Source: Plebeiibacterium sediminum (GTDB lineage: Bacteria > Bacteroidota > Bacteroidia > Bacteroidales > Marinilabiliaceae). Taken from it: a stretch of 64,000 bases of DNA. Where the stretch lies: positions 1 to 64,000 of the forward strand of contig NZ_JAPDPJ010000015.1 of the NCBI RefSeq assembly GCF_026013605.1. Reading direction: 5' to 3'. Positions 45,175 through 54,784 of this stretch are shown here, in pieces (positions within the stretch are counted from its first letter, which is position 1; each line of letters begins with the position of its first letter). Position numbers and translations under genes: made by a program. The notes beneath the pieces were generated by a model. That model was not told the DNA's origin and searched no databases. It worked only from the letters and a program-made list of their open reading frames with translations.

Positions 45175-46440
45175 ATGATTAAAAGATTCGCGCTGCCTCT
45201 ATTTGCAGCTATTTTTTCAATATATATTTCAAGTTGTTCAAACACCACTAATAATAAGCAGAGCATTAGCTCTGCTGAAATTGTAAAAGACACCATAGAC
45301 ACCATCCCTCCAAACCTTTTATTCGGGTTACCGGTGGACTCTTTTGTCATTGAAAATAATACAGTAAAACGTAATGAGTTTTTAGCTTCGATTTTATTGA
45401 AATACGACATTCCCTACAAGCAAATTGATTTACTGGCTCAAAAAAGTAAAAGCATCTTTGATGTCAGAAAAATTAAGGTTGGTAATCCGTATTATGTTTT
45501 CTTAAGTAACGACTCTTTACATCAGGCAAAGTATTTTATTTACGAAATAGATAAAATCAACTACATAAGCTATAGTCTGGATGATTCAATAAATATTACT
45601 ACCGGACAAAAAGAAGTTAAACAGATAAAGAAGACAGCAACCGGAAAAATTACATCTTCACTATGGAATGCCATGACCGAAAATGGAGTTTCACCAGTTC
45701 TTGCGCTTGAATTATCAGATATTTATGCCTGGACTGTAGATTTCTTTGGAATTGAAAAGGGAGACTATTTTAAGGTGCTATATACCGAAGACTATGTAGA
45801 CTCTGTTTCCGTAGGTATTAGCTCAATTGAAGGTGCATTGTTTCATCACAGAGGAGATGATTATTACGCTTTTCACTTTCAGGAAGATAGTGTAACCTAC
45901 AATTACTTTGATGAAAAAGGTAATAGCTTAAGAAAAGCATTTCTGAAGGCACCGTTGAAGTTTTCAAGAATCAGCAGCCGATTCTCCAACAGCAGAATGC
46001 ACCCGGTTCTTAAAATTAGCAGACCACATCATGGTATTGATTACGCAGCACCCAAAGGAACTCATGTATTTTCAATTGGAGACGGAAGGGTTATTGCTCG
46101 CGGATTTCAGCCTAAAGGTGGAGGTAATTACCTAAAAATTAAACACAACAGTGTTTACACTACCGTTTACATGCACCTAAATGGATTTGCAAAAGGAGTA
46201 AACCAGGGCGATAAAGTTAAACAAGGACAATTAATAGGTTATGTTGGTGCAACAGGTTTAGCAACCGGACCACACCTTGATTTCAGGGTATTTAAAAACG
46301 GTAAACCTATTGATCCGTTAAAAGTTAAGGCTCCACCAGTTGAACCTGTAAAAAAAGAGGATATGAAAAGGTTCAAGCAATTTTATAAACCTATGAAAGA
46401 TGAAATAGACAATTTGATATTAATAGAAAACTTACATTAA
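45175..46440 (+). CDS. M23-family (LytM-type) peptidase lipoprotein
   Basis: 421 residues with a lipobox (YISSCSNTTN, Cys16). The N-terminal half resembles the OapA/LysM-like substrate-access region of large M23 proteins (FLASILLKYDIPYKQIDLLAQKSKSIFDVRKIKVGNPYY). The peptidase domain has HHGIDYAAPKGT (His and Asp zinc ligands), then MHLNGFAKG and GPHLDFRVF (the HxH-type pair). All zinc residues are present, so it is probably an active peptidoglycan endopeptidase rather than a degenerate activator. It is monocistronic with a bidirectional terminator. Confidence 0.9.
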   Translation: MIKRFALPLFAAIFSIYISSCSNTTNNKQSISSAEIVKDTIDTIPPNLLFGLPVDSFVIENNTVKRNEFLASILLKYDIPYKQIDLLAQKSKSIFDVRKIKVGNPYYVFLSNDSLHQAKYFIYEIDKINYISYSLDDSINITTGQKEVKQIKKTATGKITSSLWNAMTENGVSPVLALELSDIYAWTVDFFGIEKGDYFKVLYTEDYVDSVSVGISSIEGALFHHRGDDYYAFHFQEDSVTYNYFDEKGNSLRKAFLKAPLKFSRISSRFSNSRMHPVLKISRPHHGIDYAAPKGTHVFSIGDGRVIARGFQPKGGGNYLKIKHNSVYTTVYMHLNGFAKGVNQGDKVKQGQLIGYVGATGLATGPHLDFRVFKNGKPIDPLKVKAPPVEPVKKEDMKRFKQFYKPMKDEIDNLILIENLH

Positions 46441-46447
46441 ATACAAC

Positions 46448-46483
46448 AAAAAAGAGAATGCCTACCGACATTCTCTTTTTTTT
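46448..46483. terminator. Bidirectional terminator
   Basis: AAAAAAGAGAATG (46448-46460) and CATTCTCTTTTTT (46469-46481) around CCTACCGA, between the convergent M23 and DUF169 genes. Confidence 0.85.
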
Positions 46484-46507
46484 ACTTTTTAAAACAAGGG
46501 CTCATTT

Positions 46508-47236
46508 TTATTTAGTCGACTTTCTAAAATCTATTAAATCTTTCAAAAAAGGTTTATTTAAAAAGCTCTTTTCATCCAAAGAACATAGTTTTTCAAACAT
46601 TGACACATTAACAGTAAAGGCTAAAATATTTTTAGGCAAATACTTTCTCATGGTTAAATCTGTTGCCCCAATCAAAGCTTTTGGTTCATCTCCCTGTGGT
46701 ACTAAAGTCAAAAATTGCATACATCCGGAACCAAATGGAACATCAACCATACTGGGTTGAGAACCATCATTAAAGTAATTGGCTCCAACAATTAAAGCAC
46801 TCAACTGATCAGGATTTACAAAAAAGGTAACAGATTTCAGGTATTCATTCATCGAATTCCTATAGGTACCCACATAAATACATCTGTGTTTTGATTTATA
46901 TGGGCGTTTATTCTCCAGCCATGAATTTGCAACTTTCCTGTTACACTTTACCCCTTCCTCTTCATATAACAGATTCACAAAATCCTCGCGCTCTCTTAAT
47001 TCTTTACCAAAAATCCAATAACCACAATCACCACAACCATAATTCGTAGAGGTAATTTTTAACATCTGACCACGCATCCATGCATTATAATAAGCAAACA
47101 TGCATGTTCTTTTATGTGATATCGGTTCTATTATATTATCAAATGAAGCCTCATGCGGTGCATCATACACCGCAATCAAAGGAATATCTATCCCTAATTT
47201 ATCCTTTAAATAATTCGCATCAATAAGTCTAGCCAT
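46508..47236 (-). CDS. DUF169-family protein
   Basis: 242-residue cytoplasmic protein. The pattern fits DUF169: KRTCMFAYYNAWMRGQMLKITSTNYGCGDCGYWIFG near the N-terminus, with a Cys-x2-Cys pair and an upstream Cys, then VPFGSGCMQFLTLVPQGDEPKALIGATDLTMRKYLP near the C-terminus. The conserved cysteines suggest metal or cofactor binding; no function is established for the family. It lies 48 bases downstream of purN in the same direction and may share its transcript. Confidence 0.7.
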   Translation of the reverse strand: MARLIDANYLKDKLGIDIPLIAVYDAPHEASFDNIIEPISHKRTCMFAYYNAWMRGQMLKITSTNYGCGDCGYWIFGKELREREDFVNLLYEEEGVKCNRKVANSWLENKRPYKSKHRCIYVGTYRNSMNEYLKSVTFFVNPDQLSALIVGANYFNDGSQPSMVDVPFGSGCMQFLTLVPQGDEPKALIGATDLTMRKYLPKNILAFTVNVSMFEKLCSLDEKSFLNKPFLKDLIDFRKSTK

Positions 47237-47284
47237 GGCTCCTGATATAAGTTAAATGTTGATCTGCGAAAATTAAGAAAAAAA

Positions 47285-47854
47285 TCAATCTAATTTCAGT
47301 AATTGCTCAATAACCTTGGGATAGTACAAGTACTCCAGATCATGCACTTTACGTTCCACATCACTTGCAGAATCCAGCTCTGTTATATCGCAACTTGCCT
47401 GAAAAATAACTTTACCTTCATCATAGTTCTCATCAACATAATGAATGGTTATACCTGATTCGGTCTCCTTATTTTCCACAACAGCTTCATGTACTTTCTT
47501 TCCGTACATACCTTTACCACCATATTTAGGCAATAATGCAGGATGTACATTGATAATCTTACCTTTAAAAGCCTTAACCAAATTATCAGGAATCAACCAT
47601 AGAAAACCTGCCAGGACAATAATTTCACAACCTTCTTTTTTTAGTTGTTCAACAATTATATCTGAATTATAGAATTCTTCTCTTGAAAATAACGTAATCT
47701 TAACACCTAATTCTTTAGCCCTTTCATTTACAAATGCGTTTTTATTATTACAATAAAAGCTAAAATCATCACTTGAAAGCCTCCCTGAAAAATATTTTAC
47801 AATATTTTCAGCATTAGATCCAGACCCCGATGCAAACACCGCAACTCTACTCAT
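47285..47854 (-). CDS. purN: Phosphoribosylglycinamide formyltransferase (PurN)
   Basis: 189-residue purine biosynthesis enzyme that transfers a formyl group from 10-formyl-tetrahydrofolate to GAR. SGSGSNAENIVKYF binds the phosphoribosyl end. LAGFLWLIP, INVHPALLPKYGGKGMYG (catalytic His, folate-loop Asn) and GITIHYVDENYDEGKVI (catalytic Asp) are all present. It is divergent from acpP, as in many Bacteroidota. Confidence 0.95.
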   Translation of the reverse strand: MSRVAVFASGSGSNAENIVKYFSGRLSSDDFSFYCNNKNAFVNERAKELGVKITLFSREEFYNSDIIVEQLKKEGCEIIVLAGFLWLIPDNLVKAFKGKIINVHPALLPKYGGKGMYGKKVHEAVVENKETESGITIHYVDENYDEGKVIFQASCDITELDSASDVERKVHDLEYLYYPKVIEQLLKLD

Positions 47855-47897
47855 TATCTGTTCTTTACCTATTATAAAAAATTAGAATTTAAGCTAT

Positions 47898-47905
47898 CAA
47901 AATTA
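47898..47905 (-). promoter_or_regulatory. Putative -7 element for purN
   Basis: Read on the minus strand as TAATTTTG, matching TAnnTTTG, 43 bases before the purN start. The upstream TTTG-like element is at a short spacing of about 14 bases, so confidence is low. Confidence 0.3.
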
Positions 47906-47943
47906 GAAAAAATTGTCTTCAAAACGATTTTATTTCAATTTAA

Positions 47944-47975
47944 TTTGAATAATTATGCCGATTTTTTTTCCTTTG
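47944..47975 (+). promoter_or_regulatory. Promoter of acpP-fabF-rnc
   Basis: TTTG at 47944-47947, 20 bases, then TTCCTTTG at 47968-47975 (one mismatch to TAnnTTTG), 51 bases upstream of the acpP ATG. Spacing is ideal. Confidence 0.6.
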
Positions 47976-48026
47976 CAAAGTTATTTAAATCAATAAATTT
48001 TAATTATTAACTTAAAATTAAAAGCT

Positions 48027-48263
48027 ATGTCTGACATTGCATCAAGAGTTAAGGCAATCATCGTAGATAAACTAGGAGTTGACGAAACTGAAGTTACACC
48101 TGAAGCAAGCTTCACTAATGATTTAGGTGCTGACTCTCTTGACACTGTTGAATTGATCATGGAATTCGAAAAAGAATTCAATATTGCAATTCCTGATGAT
48201 CAAGCCGAAAACATTGGCACAGTAGGTGATGCCATCTCTTATATCGAAGAGAACGCTAAATAA
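48027..48263 (+). CDS. acpP: Acyl carrier protein
   Basis: 78-residue acidic four-helix carrier for fatty acid synthesis. Ser37 in [18 protein letters not shown] is the 4'-phosphopantetheine site. Length and charge are typical. fabF follows 38 bases later and rnc after it, a classic gene order. Confidence 0.97.
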   Translation: MSDIASRVKAIIVDKLGVDETEVTPEASFTNDLGADSLDTVELIMEFEKEFNIAIPDDQAENIGTVGDAISYIEENAK

Positions 48264-48301
48264 GTAAATAAAAAAAGTAGTATTATACTTTAAAAGAAGT
48301 T

Positions 48302-49549
48302 ATGGAGTTAAAAAGAGTAGTAGTAACGGGATTAGGAGCCATCACTCCACTAGGTAATTCCATTGATGAACTTTGGAATAACCTTATAAATGGAGTAAGC
48401 GGTGCTGCACCCATTACTCGATTTGACACCACCAATTTCAAGACAAAATTTGCTTGTGAAGTAAAAAATTACAACTCTAACGATTATTTTGATCGTAAAG
48501 AGGCAAGAAAACTTGATATGTTTGCTCAGTTTGCATTGATTGCAGCTGAGCAGGCTGTTCAAGATTCCGGCATCGACTTAGAAAGCATTGACCTCGACGA
48601 GGTTGGTGTAATTTGGGGAGCCGGTATTGGTGGAATTCAAACATTTACAGAAGAGGTTAGAGCGTTTGTTACCGGTAATGGTACTCCTCGTTTCAACCCA
48701 TTTTTTATACCGAAAATGATTGGCGATATTGCTGCTGGTCATATTTCAATGAAGTTCGGATTTAGAGGCCCTAACTACAATACGGTTTCTGCTTGTGCAT
48801 CTTCTACAAATGCCATTGGTGATGCTTATAATCTAATTAGATTAGGAAAAACTAAGGTATTTGTAACAGGAGGTTCTGAAGCTGCCATTTGTGAAGCAGG
48901 CGTTGGTGGTTTTAACGCCATGCAAGCTCTATCAACCCGAAATGAGGATGCTTCTACTGCTTCTCGCCCATTTGATAAAGACAGAGATGGATTTGTTATG
49001 GGAGAAGGTGGTGCTTCGTTAATTTTAGAGGAATACGAACACGCTGTTGCTCGTGGTGCTAAAATTTATTGCGAAGTTATTGGATCTGGTATGACTGCCG
49101 ATGCTCATCACTTAACTGCTCCACATCCGGAAGGATTAGGTGCTAAAAACGTGATGAAAATGGCGCTTAAAGACAATGATACTAAACCAGAAGATATTGA
49201 TTATATCAATGTTCATGGTACATCTACTCCTCGTGGTGACATTGCTGAAACATTAGCAATTAAAGAAGTTTTTGGTGAGCATGCTTATAACTTAAACATC
49301 AGCTCAACAAAATCAATGACAGGTCACTTACTAGGTGCAGCCGGAGCAATTGAATCAATTGCATGTATCCTTGCTATTAAAAACAGTATCGTACCTCCAA
49401 CAATCAATCATTTTACTGATGATCCGGAGATCGATCCTAAGTTAAACATGACTTATCACAAAGCTGAGAAGAGAGAAGTTAAAGCTGCTCTTTCAAATAC
49501 ATTTGGTTTTGGTGGTCATAATGCATCAATTATATTTAAAGCAATATAA
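48302..49549 (+). CDS. fabF: Beta-ketoacyl-ACP synthase II
   Basis: 415-residue condensing enzyme extending acyl-ACP chains with malonyl-ACP. The Cys-His-His triad is in place: Cys165 in TVSACASSTNA, His in NVHGTSTPRGD and His in TGHLLGAAGAIE. GFGGHNASIIF closes the protein. It follows acpP and runs into rnc, with a 5-base gap before the rnc GTG. Confidence 0.97.
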   Translation: MELKRVVVTGLGAITPLGNSIDELWNNLINGVSGAAPITRFDTTNFKTKFACEVKNYNSNDYFDRKEARKLDMFAQFALIAAEQAVQDSGIDLESIDLDEVGVIWGAGIGGIQTFTEEVRAFVTGNGTPRFNPFFIPKMIGDIAAGHISMKFGFRGPNYNTVSACASSTNAIGDAYNLIRLGKTKVFVTGGSEAAICEAGVGGFNAMQALSTRNEDASTASRPFDKDRDGFVMGEGGASLILEEYEHAVARGAKIYCEVIGSGMTADAHHLTAPHPEGLGAKNVMKMALKDNDTKPEDIDYINVHGTSTPRGDIAETLAIKEVFGEHAYNLNISSTKSMTGHLLGAAGAIESIACILAIKNSIVPPTINHFTDDPEIDPKLNMTYHKAEKREVKAALSNTFGFGGHNASIIFKAI

Positions 49550-49554
49550 ATATT

Positions 49555-50298
49555 GTGATAAAAATATTAACTCAAATAATAAAGCTTTCTTCCGACAGGA
49601 GAAAGCTTTATTATTTACTAAAATCTATAACTGGAATATTTCCAAAAGAACTGGAGGTTTATGAATTAGCTTTAATACATAAATCTGCCATGATTAAAGC
49701 CGACAATGGAGAGATCATCAATAATGAACGTCTTGAATTCTTAGGAGACGCGATTTTGGGTGCCATTGTTGCTCAGGAACTCTACAACAAATACCCCACA
49801 GTTAACGAAGGCTTTTTAACCAAAACGAGATCAAAGATCGTAAACCGGTCCTTTTTAAATGAAACAGCCCTTAAACTGGGTTTAAAAGACATTATCAGTT
49901 CACAGTCTAGAATAGCTCTTGAAAAAACGAACATAATGGGAGATGCTCTTGAAGCACTTATCGGAGCTATTTTTGTAGACCAGGGTTACAAAGGTTGTCA
50001 GAAATTTATTACTAAAAAAATTCTGGTTCCTTATGTTAATCTAAACGAAATTACCAAACACGATACCAATTTCAAATCCATTTTAATAGAATGGGGTCAA
50101 AAGCATAAACACGACATTCAGTTTATTACAGATGAAATTCCGGACAATTGTGAACATGCACCGGTTTTTGTATCATCAGTAGAAGTTGATAATAAAGTAT
50201 TTGGAAGAGGAGAAGGAAGTTCAAAGAAGGAATCACAACAAAATGCTGCCATGGAGGCATTACAAAATGTTTCGTTAAGAAAAGAAGATCTTAGTTAA
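49555..50298 (+). CDS. rnc: Ribonuclease III
   Basis: 247-residue double-strand RNA endonuclease for rRNA and mRNA processing. The signature NNERLEFLGDAILG lies at about 56-69, and the second acidic site is in IMGDALEALIGAIFVDQG. The C-terminal dsRNA-binding domain ends GRGEGSSKKESQQNAAMEAL. The start is a GTG 5 bases after fabF, which suggests coupling; no ATG gives the full N-terminal helix. In the common Bacteroidota order acpP-fabF-rnc. Confidence 0.94.
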   Translation: MIKILTQIIKLSSDRRKLYYLLKSITGIFPKELEVYELALIHKSAMIKADNGEIINNERLEFLGDAILGAIVAQELYNKYPTVNEGFLTKTRSKIVNRSFLNETALKLGLKDIISSQSRIALEKTNIMGDALEALIGAIFVDQGYKGCQKFITKKILVPYVNLNEITKHDTNFKSILIEWGQKHKHDIQFITDEIPDNCEHAPVFVSSVEVDNKVFGRGEGSSKKESQQNAAMEALQNVSLRKEDLS

Positions 50299-50383
50299 AC
50301 ATTTTTACTATATTGTTGCTTTCTTATTACAAGCTATTTAGAAGCTAGGAAAATAGTGTATTTTTCTTAAGTTAACGATCACA

Positions 50384-51991
50384 ATGAACAAGAAATTCAT
50401 ATATCTTTTATCAATAATTATTGCTGCCAGTTTAATGGGTATCATCTACATACAAACTTTGTGGATGGAGGCAGCCAGTGAGCAGAAAGAAGCGGAGTTT
50501 GATAAATTGGTAAAAAGAGCAATGACAGAGGTTATTGACAAACTGGAGCGATTTGAAAGCAAAGAACAGGCTTCATTACTTACCTCACAATTTAAAAATC
50601 AGAACTCAAAAAACATACCGGATAACCTTCAAAGGGCTCCTAAATATTTTGATAATAAAAAGAATGAGAATAACATTCTGGATAAAGAAAGCATTGATAT
50701 TGAATTTAAATTTCAATTACAAGATCAGTTCATTAAAACCACAATGCTTACTTTTAATCAGGATTCTCTAATCTTTAATCTCGATAAAAGATCTCCAATA
50801 TCTACCAGAACAAGTAAGTTTGGCCCTTTAACAAGCGCTTTACTAACTATACAGGATGAACTAAAGTCTAAGGTTGAAGATAAAAGTGAAATGCTGTTAG
50901 ACGCACTTTTCCCAAAAAGATCAATATCTGAAAGAATTGACAGGGAGAATGTGGATGTAATGCTGATGAATCACTTTGCCGAAAAAGGAATTACCCTACA
51001 ATTTGAATTTGCAGTTTTTGACGAGAAAGGGAAAATGGCAATGGCAACACCAGGGTACAAACACAATGGTTCAAAAACTGTATATCAAAAATATTTATTT
51101 CCAAATGATTTGCATCCTAAAGCGCATAATATCAACTTGTATTTTCCTGAGCGCCCTAATTTCTTGATGCAATCAATAGGAATGGTCATTCCATCTGCTA
51201 CGTTTACCCTGATGATGATTTTAACATCTATCATTACAATTATGATCATCTTCAGACAAAAGAGATTGGATGAAATTAAGAATGACTTTATTAATAATAT
51301 GACGCATGAATTTAAAACTCCGATATCAACTATATCGCTTGCGTCACAAATGTTAAAAGATCCAAGTGTAGCTAAAACACCGAAAACGCTGCAACATATT
51401 TCGAGTGTAATTCAAGATGAAAGTAAAAGATTGAGCTTTCAGGTTGAAAAAGTCCTACAAATGGCTATCTTTGAAAAAGGTAAAGCTGGTTTAAAAATAA
51501 AAAAATTAGATGTAAATCAGTTAATTCACAATGTTTCTACTAACTTTAAACTGAAAGTAGAAAACAAAAATGGTAAAATCATTGAGAGCCTGGATGCAAA
51601 AAACAACACTGTTTACGTTGACGAGGTGCACTTTACCAATGTGATTTACAACCTTTTTGACAATGCTTTTAAATACAGAAAAGGGACACCTATTTTACAA
51701 GTTAAAACCTGGAATCAGGATAACGGAGTAATGATTTCTGTAAAAGATAATGGCATGGGAATCTCAAAAGAGAACCTAAGCCGAATTTTTGAAAAGTTTT
51801 ACCGCGTACCGACAGGTAATGTACATAACGTAAAAGGCTTTGGCTTAGGTCTGGCATACGTAAAAAAAATCGTAGATGACCACGGAGGTACAATAACTGC
51901 GGAAAGCGAAGTAAATGTTGGAACAAAATTTAAAATTTTTCTACCCATAAAAAGTACAAAGGAATGGAAAAAGAATACAAACTTCTTTTAG
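50384..51991 (+). CDS. rprX: Sensor histidine kinase, RprX-like
   Basis: 535 residues. Membrane segments at about 5-25 and 266-290 enclose a periplasmic sensor region of about 240 residues without a recognised domain. There is no HAMP; the HisKA domain follows at once with the phospho-acceptor His308 in NNMTHEFKTPISTIS. ATPase boxes are FDNAFKYRKG (N), VKDNGMGIS (G1), FEKFYRVP (F) and GFGLGLAYVKKI (G2). The architecture and partner fit the RprX/RprY pair described in Bacteroides and Porphyromonas; the assignment rests on recall. The 3' end overlaps the regulator gene by 28 bases. Confidence 0.85.
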   Translation: MNKKFIYLLSIIIAASLMGIIYIQTLWMEAASEQKEAEFDKLVKRAMTEVIDKLERFESKEQASLLTSQFKNQNSKNIPDNLQRAPKYFDNKKNENNILDKESIDIEFKFQLQDQFIKTTMLTFNQDSLIFNLDKRSPISTRTSKFGPLTSALLTIQDELKSKVEDKSEMLLDALFPKRSISERIDRENVDVMLMNHFAEKGITLQFEFAVFDEKGKMAMATPGYKHNGSKTVYQKYLFPNDLHPKAHNINLYFPERPNFLMQSIGMVIPSATFTLMMILTSIITIMIIFRQKRLDEIKNDFINNMTHEFKTPISTISLASQMLKDPSVAKTPKTLQHISSVIQDESKRLSFQVEKVLQMAIFEKGKAGLKIKKLDVNQLIHNVSTNFKLKVENKNGKIIESLDAKNNTVYVDEVHFTNVIYNLFDNAFKYRKGTPILQVKTWNQDNGVMISVKDNGMGISKENLSRIFEKFYRVPTGNVHNVKGFGLGLAYVKKIVDDHGGTITAESEVNVGTKFKIFLPIKSTKEWKKNTNFF

Positions 51992-52647
51992 CAGAAGATG
52001 ACGAAAATCTTGGAATGCTTTTAAGGGAGTACCTTGAGGCTAAAGGTTATGAAACAGATCTTTTCCCTGATGGTGAAGAAGCTTACAAAGCTTTTACCAG
52101 TGGAAGTTACGACCTTTGTGTTTTAGACGTTATGATGCCTAAAAAAGATGGCTTTACCTTAGCCAAAGACATCAGACTGATTAACACTGAGATTCCTATC
52201 ATCTTCTTAACAGCTAAATCTATGAAAGAAGACGTCTTTCAGGGATTTAAAATTGGTGCTGATGATTACATTACTAAACCATTTAGTATGGAAGAATTGC
52301 TTTTCAGATTAGAAGCAATCATTCGCAGAACTAAAGGATCTAGTGCAATTCAGGATGTATACCAATTAGGCAAATACAAATTTGATACACAAAAGCAACA
52401 ATTAATTGATGGTGAAGAAATTGTAAAACTTACTACAAAAGAATCGGAACTATTAAAATTGTTGTGTAATAATGCAAACAAAGTACTTGAACGTAATTTT
52501 GCATTAAAAACAATTTGGGTAGACGACAATTATTTCAATGCTCGAAGCATGGATGTTTATATCACAAAATTAAGAAAGCACCTTAAAGATGAAACTTCTG
52601 TTGAAATAATTAACGTTCATGGTAAAGGATATAAACTAGTAATGTAA
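51964..52647 (+). CDS. rprY: OmpR-family response regulator, RprY-like
   Basis: 227 residues. The receiver domain has the acidic pair in LLAEDDE, phospho-acceptor Asp55 in VLDVMMP, Thr83 in FLTAKS and Lys105 in TKPFSMEEL. The C-terminal winged helix (TTKESELLKLLCNNANKVLER to YITKLRKHLKDE and INVHGKGYKLVM) binds DNA. It starts inside the kinase gene, so the two are translated together. RprY homologues act in oxidative stress and sodium-related responses in relatives; that is transferred knowledge. Confidence 0.88.
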   Translation: MEKEYKLLLAEDDENLGMLLREYLEAKGYETDLFPDGEEAYKAFTSGSYDLCVLDVMMPKKDGFTLAKDIRLINTEIPIIFLTAKSMKEDVFQGFKIGADDYITKPFSMEELLFRLEAIIRRTKGSSAIQDVYQLGKYKFDTQKQQLIDGEEIVKLTTKESELLKLLCNNANKVLERNFALKTIWVDDNYFNARSMDVYITKLRKHLKDETSVEIINVHGKGYKLVM

Positions 52648-52697
52648 ATTCTTTACCATCCCTCAGGAATATATAGCAAATTAGATATTCACATAAT

Positions 52698-52731
52698 AAA
52701 AAAGCCCAAAACTTACGTTTTGGGCTTTTTT
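52698..52731. terminator. Bidirectional terminator between rprY and lepA
   Basis: A-run plus GCCCAAAAC (to 52712), loop TTAC, GTTTTGGGC (52717-52725), T-run to 52731. Symmetric, so it serves both convergent genes. Confidence 0.88.
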
Positions 52732-52752
52732 GTATATGGTATATTACTATAA

Positions 52753-54540
52753 TTAATCCAGCTTTAATACAGCTAAAAAGGCTTTTTGAGGCACCTCTAC
52801 GTTACCTACCTGCTTCATTCGTTTCTTACCTTTTTTCTGCTTTTCTAATAGCTTACGCTTTCTACTGATATCACCACCATAACATTTTGCAGTTACATCC
52901 TTACGAACCGCTTTTACTGTTTCTCTGGCTATAATTTTTGCACCTATAGCAGCCTGAATAGCAATATCAAACTGCTGACGCGGTATCAACTCTCGTAATT
53001 TCTCACACATTCTTCTACCTAAAGTATAGGCATTATCAAAATGGATTAAAGTAGATAATGCATCCACACTCTCTCCATTCAGAAGAATATCAAGTTTAAT
53101 TAATTTGGCAGGTTTAAATCCTGTTGCGTAATAATCAAAAGAAGCATAACCTTTAGAAATACTTTTCAGTTTATCATAGAAATCAAATACAATTTCAGCT
53201 AAAGGCATACTATAATTCAACTCAACTCTGTCAGCTGTCAGATAGTGCTGCTTTTGCAGTTCTCCCCTCTTGGCCAAACAAAGTGTCATTACCTGTCCAA
53301 TAAACTCACTCTTAGTAATAATTTGGGCATGAATATACGGCTCTTCAATTCGATCTATCACAGTCGGTTCCGGAAGCCCTGAAGGGTTATGCACCTCAAG
53401 CAATTCACCTTTTTTTGTATATACATTATATGGTACGTTTGGAACAGTTGTAATCACATTCATATCAAACTCTCTGTCCAGTCGTTCCTGAATAATCTCT
53501 AAGTGAAGCATCCCCAGGAATCCACATCTAAATCCAAATCCTAAAGCTGCAGAAGATTCAGGTTCAAAAGTTAAAGAAGCATCATTCAATTGAAGTTTTT
53601 CCATTGAGGCCCTCAAATCCTCATAGTCATCACTTTCAATAGGATAAACTCCGGCGAAAACCATTGGTTTTACTTCTTCAAATCCTTCAATTCGTTTATC
53701 ACAACCACCTTTTACATGGGTGATTGTATCTCCAACCTTAACCTCTTTACTGGTCTTGATTCCTGATATAATGTACCCAACATCTCCGGTTCGCAGAACT
53801 TTTCTTGGCTCCATATCCAATCGTAAAACACCTATTTCATCAGCGTCATACTCTTTTCCTGTTGCCATAAACTTAACTAAGTCGCCTTTATGAACTTCTC
53901 CGTTTACTACTTTAAAATAAGCAATAATACCTCTGAATGAGTTAAACACAGAGTCAAATATCAAACACTGTAAAGGTCCTTTTTCGTCACCCTGAGGAGC
54001 AGGAATTCTATCCACAATGGCACTTAATATGTCATGAACACCTTCACCTGTTTTACCGCTGGCTCTGATGATTTCCTCACGGTCACATCCTATCAAATCA
54101 ATAATCTGATCTTCCACTTCATCCGGCATAGCATTGGGCAAATCCATTTTATTCATAACAGGAATAATATGTAAATCATGCTCAATGGCCTGATATAAAT
54201 TAGATATGGTTTGCGCCTGGATTCCCTGAGTAGAATCCACAATTAAAAGCGCTCCTTCACAAGCTGCAATGGAACGCGAAACTTCATAAGAAAAATCAAC
54301 GTGCCCCGGAGTGTCAATAAGGTTTAATACGTATTTTTCTCCATTTAATTCATAATCCATTTGAATGGCATGACTTTTAATGGTAATACCTCTTTCCCTC
54401 TCTAACTCCATATCATCAAGAACCTGAGCCTGAGCCTGACGTTCCGATACCGTAGCGGTATACTCTAACAATCTATCCGCCAAAGTACTTTTTCCATGAT
54501 CAATATGAGCAATAATGCAAAAGTTTCTTATATTCTTCAT
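52753..54540 (-). CDS. lepA: Elongation factor 4 (LepA)
   Basis: 595-residue ribosome-associated translational GTPase. G-motifs: [10 protein letters not shown] (P-loop), [10 protein letters not shown] (switch I Thr), DTPGHVDF (G3) and NKMDLP (G4). The LepA-specific C-terminal domain is complete and ends [19 protein letters not shown], with the conserved basic tail. Length is typical. Monocistronic. Confidence 0.96.
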   Translation of the reverse strand: MKNIRNFCIIAHIDHGKSTLADRLLEYTATVSERQAQAQVLDDMELERERGITIKSHAIQMDYELNGEKYVLNLIDTPGHVDFSYEVSRSIAACEGALLIVDSTQGIQAQTISNLYQAIEHDLHIIPVMNKMDLPNAMPDEVEDQIIDLIGCDREEIIRASGKTGEGVHDILSAIVDRIPAPQGDEKGPLQCLIFDSVFNSFRGIIAYFKVVNGEVHKGDLVKFMATGKEYDADEIGVLRLDMEPRKVLRTGDVGYIISGIKTSKEVKVGDTITHVKGGCDKRIEGFEEVKPMVFAGVYPIESDDYEDLRASMEKLQLNDASLTFEPESSAALGFGFRCGFLGMLHLEIIQERLDREFDMNVITTVPNVPYNVYTKKGELLEVHNPSGLPEPTVIDRIEEPYIHAQIITKSEFIGQVMTLCLAKRGELQKQHYLTADRVELNYSMPLAEIVFDFYDKLKSISKGYASFDYYATGFKPAKLIKLDILLNGESVDALSTLIHFDNAYTLGRRMCEKLRELIPRQQFDIAIQAAIGAKIIARETVKAVRKDVTAKCYGGDISRKRKLLEKQKKGKKRMKQVGNVEVPQKAFLAVLKLD

Positions 54541-54717
54541 ATATAGTTTCTACCGTTCTTTTATATCAAAATCTATTCTTAAGTGTTCCATTAAAACACC
54601 TCTTTCCGAATTTGCAAAGATATTCAATTCATTGTAATTATGTATGCCCTTAATAAAATATCTGGTTTAAATTCACTATAAATTGAAATTATCATTAACT
54701 CTACAAACATACAAAAC

Positions 54718-54762
54718 AAAAAAGGTCAGATTATTTACGTATTTAAACAACCTAACCTTTTT
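54718..54762 (-). terminator. Terminator after sucC
   Basis: On the minus strand, AAAAAGGT (54762-54755) pairs with ACCTTTTTT (54726-54718), 22 bases past the sucC stop. The loop is long (28 bases), so moderate confidence. Confidence 0.5.
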
Positions 54763-54784
54763 ATATATTACCAAATAGTATTTA

